Shown here: in pieces, positions 16,001 through 24,239 of the stretch
How the letters are laid out: every line of letters starts with the position of its first letter
How positions within the stretch are numbered: the stretch's first letter is position 1
DNA from: Cryptoclostridium sp036644995
GTDB taxonomy: Bacteria; Bacillota; Dehalobacteriia; UBA7702
NCBI GenBank assembly: GCA_036644995.1
Contig: JAVXOZ010000003.1
Coordinates: forward strand, 1-64,000
Direction: 5' to 3'
DNA length: 64,000 nt
Made by a program: the position numbers and the translations under genes
The notes under the pieces: generated by a model
Database searches by the model: none
Told to the model about the DNA's origin: nothing
What the model saw: the letters and a program-made list of their open reading frames with translations, nothing else

Positions 16001-17143
16001 TTAAATAATTTCAGAGTAACTGCCCAAATAGGAAAATTGAGGCAATTCTGTATCTAATTGTGAAAGTAATTTTAAAACATCTTCAGAGTAACAAGAGGCT
16101 TCTATATCAAAATAAAACATAAATTCAAAATCTTTCCCGGGGATAGGGCGGCTTTCCAATTTGGTTAGGTTAAGCCCCAAAGAGGAAAATCTGGTTATTA
16201 TCCTATAAAGAGAGCCGGGAACGTGGGGAATGGAGAGCATTAAACTTATTTTATCCGCTCCGGGGTATATTTCCAAATCTTTGGCTATGCAGATAAAGCG
16301 AGTGTAGTTACTGCCGCAATCTTGAATGTTTTCAGCTAAAATATTCAAGCCGTATAAATCTCCGCAATATTCCGAGGAAATTGCGGCAATGTCATTTCTG
16401 GGGGATTCTGCCACAATTCGAGCGGCGGTGGCTGTGTTTTCACAGAGGGTGATTTTTGCACCGTTCATAGCTTTTATAGTGTTGGCACATTGAGATATTG
16501 CCTGTTCGTGGGATATTATTTCCTTTATATCTCCTATGGCAACACCTTTTTTTGCCAAAAGTGAGTGGTCTACCCGTAATCTCAAGCTTTTTACAATGTG
16601 AAATTTGTATTTTTTCATAAGATCGTAAACTTCATTTACCGAGCCTGCGGTGCTGTTTTCTATGGGTAAAATGCCATATTGGCAAAGTCCTTTATCTACC
16701 CCTTGAAAAACCCCTTCAAATTCCTGAAAATACATTATGCCTGCCACGGGGAATATTTTATCGCAAGCTATTTGTGAATATGCTCCCTCTGCACCTTGGC
16801 AGGCTACTGTGGCTTTTATAGGAAACATTTTAGGAGTATTCGCCACGGCAGTGGTGATTTCCTTTTCCAAATTGGAATTTGCACCTAAAAATTTATTTTG
16901 GTAGGCACGGCTTAAATCAAAAAGCAGGTTAAAAAGGGTTTTGCTGTAACCCACATATTCACTGTTAACCCCATTGGCAATGCGATTTATAATATCTCTT
17001 TCTCTGGTTCTGTTTACCGAGGGGAGGTTGTTATTGCCTTTATATTCCCCTATTTTACCTGCTAAATTCATTCTATCTTCAAACAGTTTAGCAATTTGGT
17101 CGTCTATTACATCTATTTTTGAACGTGTTTCTTTAATGTCCAT
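16001..17143 (-). CDS. pheA: bifunctional chorismate mutase / prephenate dehydratase
   Basis: 380 aa. The N-terminal AroQ-type chorismate mutase has MDIKETRSKIDVIDDQIAKL and the RERDIINRI helix. Prephenate dehydratase begins near residue 105 (ATVACQGAEGAYSQIACDKI, then GILPIENSTAGSVNEVYDLM). The ACT regulatory domain lies near 300-375, with the Phe-binding ESRPIPGKDFEFMFYFD. It leads to phenylpyruvate and is normally feedback-inhibited by Phe. The ATG at 17143 was chosen for its ribosome site GAAAGGAAA, located in the last codons of aroC. Confidence 0.95.
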   Translation of the reverse strand: MDIKETRSKIDVIDDQIAKLFEDRMNLAGKIGEYKGNNNLPSVNRTRERDIINRIANGVNSEYVGYSKTLFNLLFDLSRAYQNKFLGANSNLEKEITTAVANTPKMFPIKATVACQGAEGAYSQIACDKIFPVAGIMYFQEFEGVFQGVDKGLCQYGILPIENSTAGSVNEVYDLMKKYKFHIVKSLRLRVDHSLLAKKGVAIGDIKEIISHEQAISQCANTIKAMNGAKITLCENTATAARIVAESPRNDIAAISSEYCGDLYGLNILAENIQDCGSNYTRFICIAKDLEIYPGADKISLMLSIPHVPGSLYRIITRFSSLGLNLTKLESRPIPGKDFEFMFYFDIEASCYSEDVLKLLSQLDTELPQFSYLGSYSEII

Positions 17144-17144
17144 G

Positions 17145-18227
17145 TTATTTCCTTTCAACAATAAAATCAAGGATGGTCATTGCCATTATGGCTTCTAAAA
17201 TTGGTACAGCCCTTGGCACTATGCAGGGGTCGTGCCTGCCTTCTATGATTAATTTTTCCATGGTATTGGTTTTTAAATTTACCGATTGCTGCTCTTGACC
17301 AATGGATGGGGTGGGCTTTATTGCTATACGCATTATCAAGGGCATACCTGTGGTAATGCCACCTATTATACCACCGTGATTGTTGGTTTTGGTTTTTATT
17401 TGATTATTTTCTATTATATATTCATCGTTATGTTCCGAGGCTTTTTTTAAAGAGGCATCAAATCCCAGTCCAAATTCCACGCCACGCACTGCGGGTATGC
17501 CAAAGGCTGCCTGTGCCAAAGCATTTTCCATGCCGTTAAACATGGGTTCACCCAAGCCGATGGGTAAACCTATGGCACAACCTTCAATAATGCCGCCCAG
17601 TGCATCACCTTTTTCCTTGGCAAGGTTGATTTTGGCTATCATAGTTTCGCCGATATTATATCTGTTTACGGGAAACTCTGCATGGCTTACATAATCCAAT
17701 TCTTCTTTGGTTATATTTACAGGGTCAAAAGGTTTATCTTTTACGCCGCATATTGAATCAATGTGGGCGCCGATAAATATACCTCTTTGAGCTAATATAT
17801 TCTTGGCTATTGCCCCGGCAATGCACAGTGGTGCTGTGAGCCTACCTGAAAAGTGACCGCCACCCCGAAAATCTTCAAAACCTTTAAATTTAATGTGACC
17901 GGGAAAATCTCCGTGAGAAGGGCGGGGGATATCTTTATTCTTTTCGTAATCCTTAGGCTTTTGGTCTGTGTTTTTAATTATGGCACAAAGTGGTGCACCA
18001 CAGGTTTTACCGTTAAATACCCCTGAGAGGATTTCTACCGCATCTTGCTCTTTTCTTGGGGTAGACCATGGCATATTATTAGGGGCACGTCGAGCCATAA
18101 AATCACTGATTTTAGTTTCATCAATGGTTTCGCCCACGGGTAAGCCATCAATTAAAATACCAATGGCGGTGGAGTGGGATTGACCAAAAACCGAGTATTT
18201 TATATTTTTACCGAAGGTAGAGGACAT
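17145..18227 (-). CDS. aroC: chorismate synthase
   Basis: 360 aa, full length. It converts EPSP to chorismate with reduced FMN. Seen are GQSHSTAIGILIDGLPVG, RRAPNNMPWSTPRKE, GDFPGHIKFKGFEDFRGGGH (FMN site), NNHGGIIGGITTGMP and GRHDPCIVPRAVPILEA. The start overlaps the 3' end of aroA by 20 bp. Confidence 0.97.
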   Translation of the reverse strand: MSSTFGKNIKYSVFGQSHSTAIGILIDGLPVGETIDETKISDFMARRAPNNMPWSTPRKEQDAVEILSGVFNGKTCGAPLCAIIKNTDQKPKDYEKNKDIPRPSHGDFPGHIKFKGFEDFRGGGHFSGRLTAPLCIAGAIAKNILAQRGIFIGAHIDSICGVKDKPFDPVNITKEELDYVSHAEFPVNRYNIGETMIAKINLAKEKGDALGGIIEGCAIGLPIGLGEPMFNGMENALAQAAFGIPAVRGVEFGLGFDASLKKASEHNDEYIIENNQIKTKTNNHGGIIGGITTGMPLIMRIAIKPTPSIGQEQQSVNLKTNTMEKLIIEGRHDPCIVPRAVPILEAIMAMTILDFIVERK

Positions 18228-19479
18228 TATATTTACCTCCTAATTCCTGAAAATCATGGAAAAAATGAGGATAGCTTTTCTCTACAGCTTCTGCATCTTC
18301 AATGATAATGGGATTTTTGGCAACCACAGAGCCAATGGCAGCGGACATGGCTATGCGATGGTCTTTAAAGCTTTTTACCTTGCCGCCGATTAAATGGGTG
18401 CCACCTTTGATAATCAGACCATCTTCGGTTTCTTTTATATCGCCGCCCAGCATAGTTATACATTGGTTCATGGCGAATAGGCGGTCGCATTCTTTTAGAC
18501 GTAGACGCTTGGCGTTAATAATATGGCTTGTGCCCTGAGCCAAGGTGGCAACCATGGCTAAAACAGGTACTAAATCCGGTATATCCCCTGCATCTATTTC
18601 TATGGCATTGAGGTTTTTGTGGGTTACGGTGATGGAGTTTTGATTGATGGAAACTTCAGCACCCATTTCTTTGAGAATATCCAATATTTTTTTATCACCC
18701 TGTGTGGATTTGGGGTTTAACCCCATAACTGTAATGCTGCCATTTAAAGCCGCCCCGGAAAACCAAAAAGCTGCATTGGACCAATCTCCTTCAACGGTGA
18801 TTTTGTTGGGGGAAATATATTTTTGATTTCCTTTAATTATATATATATTATTTTCTTTTTTTATGGAAATCCCAAAAGTTTTTAAAACATCTATGGTCAT
18901 TTCAATATAGCTTTGAGATTCTTCGGGAGTGGTTATTTCTATGGTGCTGTCTGTGGGTAAAAGTGGCAGGGCAAATAGTAAACCCGAAACAAATTGGGAG
19001 CTGATATTCCCGGGCAATTTATACTCTCCACCCTGTAATGTGCCAAAAATGGTAATTGGCAATGTTTTATTCTTTATGCTTATACCTTTGTTCCGCATTT
19101 CAGTAATAATAGGTTCCATGGGACGTTTTGGTAGTTTGCCCCTGCCTATAAATGTACATTCAAAAATATCCAAAGCCCCCACAACGGGGAACAAAAATCG
19201 CAAGGTAGATCCACTTTCATTGCAGTCTAAGGTGGCTTTTGGGGGTAAATCTGCAATGGGGGTGATTATTAGTTCATCATCATCTTCCCATTCACTTTTT
19301 GCACCTAATTCAGTAATGGCGTTTAGGGTTGCTTCGATATCTTTGGACCAAGAATTTATTTTAATGGTTGTGGGCTTATCGCTTAAAGCTGCGGCTATTA
19401 AAATGCGGTGGCTTTGAGATTTTGAGGCTATTGCTTCTATTTCACCATTTAATATACTGTGATGTACTTCAATATTCAT
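18208..19479 (-). CDS. aroA: EPSP synthase (3-phosphoshikimate 1-carboxyvinyltransferase)
   Basis: 423 aa, full length. It joins PEP to shikimate-3-phosphate. SKSQSHRILIAAAL (substrate site near residue 20), NESGSTLRFLFPVV, GRGKLPKRPMEPI, SSQFVSGLLFALPLL and the C-terminal RLRLKECDRL and FKDHRIAMS motifs are present. An Ala follows Gly in the N-terminal part less regularly than in class I enzymes, so glyphosate class is not assigned. The start and the aroB stop overlap as TAATG. Confidence 0.96.
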   Translation of the reverse strand: MNIEVHHSILNGEIEAIASKSQSHRILIAAALSDKPTTIKINSWSKDIEATLNAITELGAKSEWEDDDELIITPIADLPPKATLDCNESGSTLRFLFPVVGALDIFECTFIGRGKLPKRPMEPIITEMRNKGISIKNKTLPITIFGTLQGGEYKLPGNISSQFVSGLLFALPLLPTDSTIEITTPEESQSYIEMTIDVLKTFGISIKKENNIYIIKGNQKYISPNKITVEGDWSNAAFWFSGAALNGSITVMGLNPKSTQGDKKILDILKEMGAEVSINQNSITVTHKNLNAIEIDAGDIPDLVPVLAMVATLAQGTSHIINAKRLRLKECDRLFAMNQCITMLGGDIKETEDGLIIKGGTHLIGGKVKSFKDHRIAMSAAIGSVVAKNPIIIEDAEAVEKSYPHFFHDFQELGGKYNVLYLR

Positions 19480-20537
19480 TATTTTTCCTCCTCTACATTT
19501 AGAAAAGTTCTTAGTTCATCTATGTTTATAGGTTGTAAAATGCAGTGACCTATTTTTTGCGGCATAATAAAAGTGATGGTATCACCTTTGCGTTTTTTAT
19601 CTTGTTTTATGGCTTCAATTAAAATTTCCATTTTATAAGGGCAAGTTGTGGGCAAATCATACCTATTTAATGCTTTGATAATTGTGGTTATGCAATCTTC
19701 TTGGAGTGTATTATGGGCAGCGGCAATTTTAGCTATGAGCACCATGCCAATGCTGATGGCGTGACCGTGGGTAATGGTAAAATCGCTTTCTTTTTCAATG
19801 GCATGGCCTATGGTGTGTCCTAAATTTAAAAGCTGCCGTTGTCCTTTATCAAATTCATCGGTTAAAACTAAATCTCTTTTTATTTTTAAGGAAGTAACAA
19901 TAATTTCTTCCATATTTTCCCAAATATCATTTTTTGCTATGGTATCAAATAATTTTTTATCTTGGAGTATGCCATATTTTAAGGCTTCGGCAATACCATC
20001 GCCAAATCTGGCAAAAGGTAATGTTTTCATGGTTTCGTAATCGCAATATACTAAGGAAGGTTGGTGAAATGCACCTGCTAAGTTTTTGCCGCTGTGAAGA
20101 TTTATAGCTGTTTTGCCACCCACCGAGGAATCAATGGCGGCTAAAAAGGTGGTGGGTATTTGGATGTAGTCTATACCCCTTAAATAAGTTGCAGCGGCAA
20201 AACCTGTGATATCCCCAACCACACCACCGCCTAAAGCTATGGCTATATCGCTGCGTGTGACCTGGTTGGTGGCAAAAAATTCTAAAATTTCCGAAAAGGT
20301 TGCCATGTTTTTGGATTTTTCACCATTGGGAAAAACAAAAGTATTTACGGTAAAACCACTTGCTATTAATTGTTCTTTTACTGTTTCACCGTAAAGATTA
20401 TTTACAATATCATCGGTAACCAAGGCAATGGAGCATTGATTAAAACGTGATTTTAGCTCCTTGCCTATGTTTTTTAATATATTTTTTCCGATGATAACAT
20501 CATAGGGTTTGGTGGTTTCTATTTTTAAAGTTTGCAT
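19479..20537 (-). CDS. aroB: 3-dehydroquinate synthase
   Basis: 352 aa, full length. It cyclises DAHP to dehydroquinate with NAD and zinc. Seen are GGGVVGDITGFAAATYLRGI, IPTTFLAAIDSSVGGKTAIN, GDGIAEALKYG, and zinc ligands in LNLGHTIGHAIE and THGHAISIGM. Its last codons provide the GGAGGAAAA ribosome site of aroA. Confidence 0.97.
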   Translation of the reverse strand: MQTLKIETTKPYDVIIGKNILKNIGKELKSRFNQCSIALVTDDIVNNLYGETVKEQLIASGFTVNTFVFPNGEKSKNMATFSEILEFFATNQVTRSDIAIALGGGVVGDITGFAAATYLRGIDYIQIPTTFLAAIDSSVGGKTAINLHSGKNLAGAFHQPSLVYCDYETMKTLPFARFGDGIAEALKYGILQDKKLFDTIAKNDIWENMEEIIVTSLKIKRDLVLTDEFDKGQRQLLNLGHTIGHAIEKESDFTITHGHAISIGMVLIAKIAAAHNTLQEDCITTIIKALNRYDLPTTCPYKMEILIEAIKQDKKRKGDTITFIMPQKIGHCILQPINIDELRTFLNVEEEK

Positions 20538-20539
20538 GG

Positions 20540-21370
20540 TTAATCCACTTCTTCTTTCAGCTTTCTACCGGTTTTCAGTAATTCTTTCAGATATTTTTCA
20601 TCTTGGTTTTCCAAGGCTGTGGCATATTCTTTTAGATGTTTGGTGAGGAGATTTATCTCATTTAAGAGATTATCTCGGTTTTCCATAAAAAGCTCTGTCC
20701 ACATATTTTCCTCTAATTTGGCAACTCTGGTTAAATCCTTGTAGCTACCTGCGGAAAAGCCTTGGTGCACGGCTGAACCTGGGCTTTTGATATAGGCATT
20801 GGATACCACATGGGCTAATTGTGAGGTATAGGCAATATTTTTATCGTGATTTTCAGGGGTGGTTATTTCAATGTGGTTAAAACCTAAGGAAAGAAAAAAC
20901 TCAGCTGCGGTTTTTATAATTTCCTCTTTTTCATCTTTTTTCGGTGTTAAAATCATCGAAGCGTTATTGTATAATTCGGCACAGGAGTTTTCATATCCTG
21001 CAACTTCCAGCCCTGCCATGGGGTGACCTCCAATAAAATTAAAATTATTTTTGGCGGCGATTGGTTGGATTTCATCGCAAATATATTTTTTCACACCACA
21101 GCAGTCAATTATTATGGTATTTGGGGAAAAATGATTTTTATTATCTTTTACATATTTTACCGTGGCTTGGGGGTAGATTGCCAATAAAATCAAATGGCAT
21201 TTTCCTATGTTTTCAGGGGAAAGTTCGATATCTACACTGCCTTCTTCTTGAGCTTTTTGCAAAACTTGGCTACTTAAATCATAGCCAAATACTTTATTTT
21301 CTGAATATTTTTTGATGGCCTTGGCTAAAGAGCCACCTATAAGCCCTAAGCCCACAATGCCAATGTTCAT
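20540..21370 (-). CDS. tyrA: prephenate dehydrogenase
   Basis: 276 aa. It makes 4-hydroxyphenylpyruvate for tyrosine. NAD-binding GLGLIGGSLAKAIK lies at the N-terminus, the GGHPMAGLEVAGYENS active-site loop in the middle, then TSQLAHVVSNAY and the C-terminal helical dimerisation domain. No ACT domain follows, so feedback control probably lies on the DAHP synthase and on the leader peptide upstream. It lies 2 bp from aroB and 17 bp from aroF. Confidence 0.95.
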   Translation of the reverse strand: MNIGIVGLGLIGGSLAKAIKKYSENKVFGYDLSSQVLQKAQEEGSVDIELSPENIGKCHLILLAIYPQATVKYVKDNKNHFSPNTIIIDCCGVKKYICDEIQPIAAKNNFNFIGGHPMAGLEVAGYENSCAELYNNASMILTPKKDEKEEIIKTAAEFFLSLGFNHIEITTPENHDKNIAYTSQLAHVVSNAYIKSPGSAVHQGFSAGSYKDLTRVAKLEENMWTELFMENRDNLLNEINLLTKHLKEYATALENQDEKYLKELLKTGRKLKEEVD

Positions 21371-21387
21371 AATTACACCTTTTCTTA

Positions 21388-22398
21388 TTAGTTTTTGGGG
21401 TGGATAATGGGTAACAGTGCCTTAATTTGTTTGGTTAATTCCTCAAATGCTTGGGGGGTTAAAGATTGAGGCCCATCGCACAGTGCTTTTGCAGGGTCGT
21501 TGTGCACTTCTATAATAAGCCCATCGGTACCTGCGGCTACGGCGGCCAAGGAAAGTGGTTTTACCAACCGTGCCATACCTGCGGCGTGGCTGGGGTCTAT
21601 GATAATTGGTAAATGTGTGAGTTCCTTTAACGCCGGCACAGCGGAAATATCCAAGGTGTTTCTGGTGTAGGTTTCAAAGGTGCGAATACCACGTTCACAA
21701 AGAATTACATTTTTATTGCCACCTGCTAAAATATATTCCGCACTCATCAACAGTTCTTGTAAGGTGCTGGATAAGCCACGTTTTAATAAAATAGGTTTAT
21801 TTAAAGTGCCTAATTTTTTGAGCAGCTCAAAGTTTTGCATATTTCTGGCACCAACCTGAATTACATCCACATCTTCATAGTAGGGGAGCTGGGCGGCATC
21901 CATTATTTCTGTAACAATGGGCATTCCTGTGGCTGCTTTTGCCTTTAATAAAAGGTCAATACCTTCGGTGCCCAAACCTTGGAAAGCATAGGGCGAAGTG
22001 CGAGGTTTGAAAGCGCCGCCACGGAGCATGGTTGCTCCTGCTGCTTTTACAGATTTGGCAATGCCAATGATTTGCTCCTCGGATTCCACGGAACAGGGGC
22101 CTGCTATTATTTGAAAATTACCGCCGCCTATTTTCCAATCTCCTACTGATACTATGGTGTCTTGGGGGTGGAATTTGCGGTTGGCATTTTTATATGGTTC
22201 TTGAATGCGTTTCACATCTTCCACAATATCCAAACCGCAGAGCATATCCGTATCTAAAGATGTGGTATCACCTATTAAGCCTAAAATAGTTTGAAATTGA
22301 CCTTGACTTAAATGGGTTTCTAAACCCTTATTTTTTAGCCATTGTATCAAATTTTCAATTTGCTGTTCATTGGTATCTTTTTTAATTAATAAAATCAT
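21388..22398 (-). CDS. aroF: DAHP synthase (type I beta) with N-terminal ferredoxin-like domain
   Basis: 336 aa. It condenses PEP and erythrose-4-phosphate, the first step of the shikimate pathway. The N-terminal 80 residues form an ACT/ferredoxin-like domain that in the Thermotoga enzyme binds Tyr or Phe. The catalytic domain has IIAGPCSVES, GGAFKPRTSPYAFQGLG, QVGARNMQNFELL, KPILLKRG and IIDPSHAAG. The ATG at 22398 was chosen because AAGGAG lies 7 bases upstream. It is the first structural gene after a Tyr/Phe leader peptide and attenuator. Confidence 0.95.
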   Translation of the reverse strand: MILLIKKDTNEQQIENLIQWLKNKGLETHLSQGQFQTILGLIGDTTSLDTDMLCGLDIVEDVKRIQEPYKNANRKFHPQDTIVSVGDWKIGGGNFQIIAGPCSVESEEQIIGIAKSVKAAGATMLRGGAFKPRTSPYAFQGLGTEGIDLLLKAKAATGMPIVTEIMDAAQLPYYEDVDVIQVGARNMQNFELLKKLGTLNKPILLKRGLSSTLQELLMSAEYILAGGNKNVILCERGIRTFETYTRNTLDISAVPALKELTHLPIIIDPSHAAGMARLVKPLSLAAVAAGTDGLIIEVHNDPAKALCDGPQSLTPQAFEELTKQIKALLPIIHPKN

Positions 22399-22425
22399 TT
22401 TTTTTCTCCTTTTTAATTTTTCGTA

Positions 22426-22456
22426 CAAAAAAAGCCGCAGCGTGTTGCTGCGGCTT
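22426..22456 (-). terminator. attenuator terminator of the aro operon
   Basis: On the minus strand AAGCCGCAGC pairs with GCTGCGGCTT around AACAC, followed by a T-run. It lies between the leader peptide stop (22487) and aroF (22398). Two competing pairings can be drawn: TTCATA/TATGAA just before it, which shares GAAGCC with the terminator stem, and GCTGC within the leader's Ala-Ala codons with GCAGC of the 5' arm. Confidence 0.85.
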
Positions 22457-22486
22457 CATAGTTAAAATTATGAAAAACCTAATACC

Positions 22487-22579
22487 TCATTGAGCAGCGA
22501 AACACGAATAAACCTTACCAAAGTAGTTGGTAAAGTAAAAGCAATAACCGTATTTTGCTGTGTTCAGTGCGTTAGACAT
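22487..22579 (-). CDS. Tyr/Phe-rich leader peptide controlling the aro operon
   Basis: A 30-residue ORF with ribosome site TTAGGAGA and an ATG at 22579. Nine of its residues are aromatic (5 Tyr, 4 Phe), with the dense run YGYCFYFTNYF at positions 10-20. It is followed by an intrinsic terminator and then aroF, the classic layout of ribosome-mediated transcription attenuation: when charged Tyr/Phe tRNA is scarce the ribosome stalls and the terminator does not form. The operon makes Phe and Tyr, which fits the codons. Firmicutes usually use T-boxes here, so this is unusual. Confidence 0.85.
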   Translation of the reverse strand: MSNALNTAKYGYCFYFTNYFGKVYSCFAAQ

Positions 22580-22614
22580 TGGTTTTTCTCCTAAATTTGT
22601 TTATGTTACCTTGT

Positions 22615-22643
22615 AATATAGCACAATATCTTATCCTTGTAAA
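22615..22643 (-). promoter_or_regulatory. promoter of the aro operon leader
   Basis: Minus strand TTTACA (22643-22638), a 17-bp spacer and TATATT (22620-22615). Transcription would start near 22608, about 29 nt before the leader peptide start. Confidence 0.7.
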
Positions 22644-22651
22644 GGAGTAAA

Positions 22652-23245
22652 TTAAAAAAATTTGCAAGTTTTTTTTGTGGATTTTTCCACCATATTTAAG
22701 AAGTAGTTATGGGTGGAAAAATCATCTGTTAATTCAGGGTGGAAGGAGGTAACCAAAATATTACCCTCTTGGGCAGCTACTATTTTGCCTTCTACTTCAC
22801 TTAAAATTTCCACATTTGGAGCGGTTTTGGTAATATATGGTGCCCGAATAAAAACCATGGGTATTTTGCCGATATTTTTCATTGTGCCCATAGAGCTAAA
22901 GCTGGAGCTTTGCCTGCCGTAGCCATTGCGTTCCACGGTGATATCTATGGCATTTAAACCGCTGTTTTCTTGGTTATTAATATTTTTTGCCAATAAAATT
23001 AAACCTGCACAGGTTCCAAAAACAGGTAAACCATTTTTAATTTTTGCCGCTAATGGCTCATATATATCCAATTCGTGCAATAGCTTAGTTATGGTGGTGC
23101 TTTCGCCGCCGGGTATGATTAAACCCTGAAAATCATGGTCTAAGTCTGTTTTCTTTCGTATTTCCACAGTGGCAATGTTGTGTTTTTTTAGCATATTAAT
23201 ATGCTCTGCAAAACCACCTTGAATCGCTAAAACCCCAATAATCAT
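22652..23245 (-). CDS. pdxT: pyridoxal 5'-phosphate synthase glutaminase subunit
   Basis: About 197 aa. Class I glutaminase domain: GVLAIQGGFAEH, IPGGESTTI, the catalytic Cys in PVFGTCAGLILLA, and the His-Glu pair in SFHPEL. It supplies ammonia to PdxS for PLP synthesis. The ATG at 23245 (conserved MIIGVLAIQG) is two bases after the pdxS stop; a GTG at 23257 would overlap pdxS and adds nothing conserved. The aro promoter lies immediately downstream. Confidence 0.95.
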   Translation of the reverse strand: MIIGVLAIQGGFAEHINMLKKHNIATVEIRKKTDLDHDFQGLIIPGGESTTITKLLHELDIYEPLAAKIKNGLPVFGTCAGLILLAKNINNQENSGLNAIDITVERNGYGRQSSSFSSMGTMKNIGKIPMVFIRAPYITKTAPNVEILSEVEGKIVAAQEGNILVTSFHPELTDDFSTHNYFLNMVEKSTKKTCKFF

Positions 23246-23246
23246 T

Positions 23247-24122
23247 TTATTGACCACGTTCAGCCATGAGGATTTCTATTTCTTCGGCATTAATCCCCAC
23301 CATGGCTTCGCCTAAGTCTGCGGAAATTTCACTGAGGAGCTTGGCATCGTTGAAATTGGTAACGGCTTTAACTATGGCATTTGCTCTTTTTTCGGGATCG
23401 CCTGCTTTAAATATTCCCGAACCCACAAAAACACCTTCGGCACCAAGCTGCATCATTAAGGCTGCATCTGCCGGGGTAGCTACACCACCTGCGGCAAAAT
23501 TTACCACGGGGAGTTTGCCGTTTTTGTGGATATATGCCACTAAATCGTAAGATACCGATAAGGTTTTTGCAATTTCAAAAAGCTCATCTATATCGGCATT
23601 TTGAATTTTGCGAATTTCCGAGGTGATAAGGCGCATATGGTGCACAGCTTGGATAATATCCCCGGTGCCGGGTTCGCCTTTGGTGCGAATCATTGTTGCC
23701 CCTTCTTGAATCCGCCTTAAAGCCTCACCTAAATTTCTGGCTCCGCACACAAAGGGAACTTTAAATTTGGTTTTATTGATGTGGTAGATATCATCCGCCG
23801 GTGATAGGACTTCGCTTTCGTCAATATAGTCTATTTCTAAGGCTTCTAAAATTTGAGCTTCCACAAAATGCCCAATGCGAACTTTTGCCATTACAGGTAT
23901 GGAAACAGCAGCTTGTATTCCTTTTATCATTTTGGGGTCGCTCATTCTTGAAACCCCTCCGGCACTGCGAATATCCGCAGGAATGCGTTCTAAAGCCATA
24001 ACCGCACAGGCACCTGCTTTTTCTGCTATTTTGGCTTGCTCAGGGGTGGTAACGTCCATTATTACCCCGCCTTTTAACATTTGAGCTAAATTTTTATTTA
24101 ATTCATATTGGGTATTTTCCAT
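23247..24122 (-). CDS. pdxS: pyridoxal 5'-phosphate synthase, synthase subunit
   Basis: 291 aa, full length. It builds PLP from ribose-5-phosphate, glyceraldehyde-3-phosphate and ammonia. The sequence has the family's KGGVIMDVTTPEQAKIAE, ALERIPADIR, the catalytic Lys in VMAKVRIGHFVEAQ, KTKFKVPFVCGARNLGEALRR and NFAAGGVATPADAALMMQLG. It is transcribed divergently from a PdxR-type regulator across a 117-bp gap that contains a palindrome. Confidence 0.97.
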   Translation of the reverse strand: MENTQYELNKNLAQMLKGGVIMDVTTPEQAKIAEKAGACAVMALERIPADIRSAGGVSRMSDPKMIKGIQAAVSIPVMAKVRIGHFVEAQILEALEIDYIDESEVLSPADDIYHINKTKFKVPFVCGARNLGEALRRIQEGATMIRTKGEPGTGDIIQAVHHMRLITSEIRKIQNADIDELFEIAKTLSVSYDLVAYIHKNGKLPVVNFAAGGVATPADAALMMQLGAEGVFVGSGIFKAGDPEKRANAIVKAVTNFNDAKLLSEISADLGEAMVGINAEEIEILMAERGQ

Positions 24123-24181
24123 TGTTTTTTCCTTCCTTGATATCTCTTGACATCTTTATCTTTAGACTTTATTATAATACT

Positions 24182-24207
24182 AACTGGCATTATCTCAATA
24201 GCCAGTT
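24182..24207. promoter_or_regulatory. palindromic operator between pdxS and the MocR-type regulator
   Basis: AACTGGC (24182-24188) and GCCAGTT (24201-24207) are perfect inverted arms around a 12-bp spacer. The element overlaps the -35 (TTGAGA) of a minus-strand promoter whose TATAAT lies at 24176-24171, and sits at the start point of a plus-strand promoter (TTGACA 24147-24152, TATTAT 24170-24175). A site in this place could control both pdxST and the regulator. Confidence 0.6.
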
Positions 24208-24239
24208 TTAAAATAAATGAAGATACCAGATGGAGAAAA

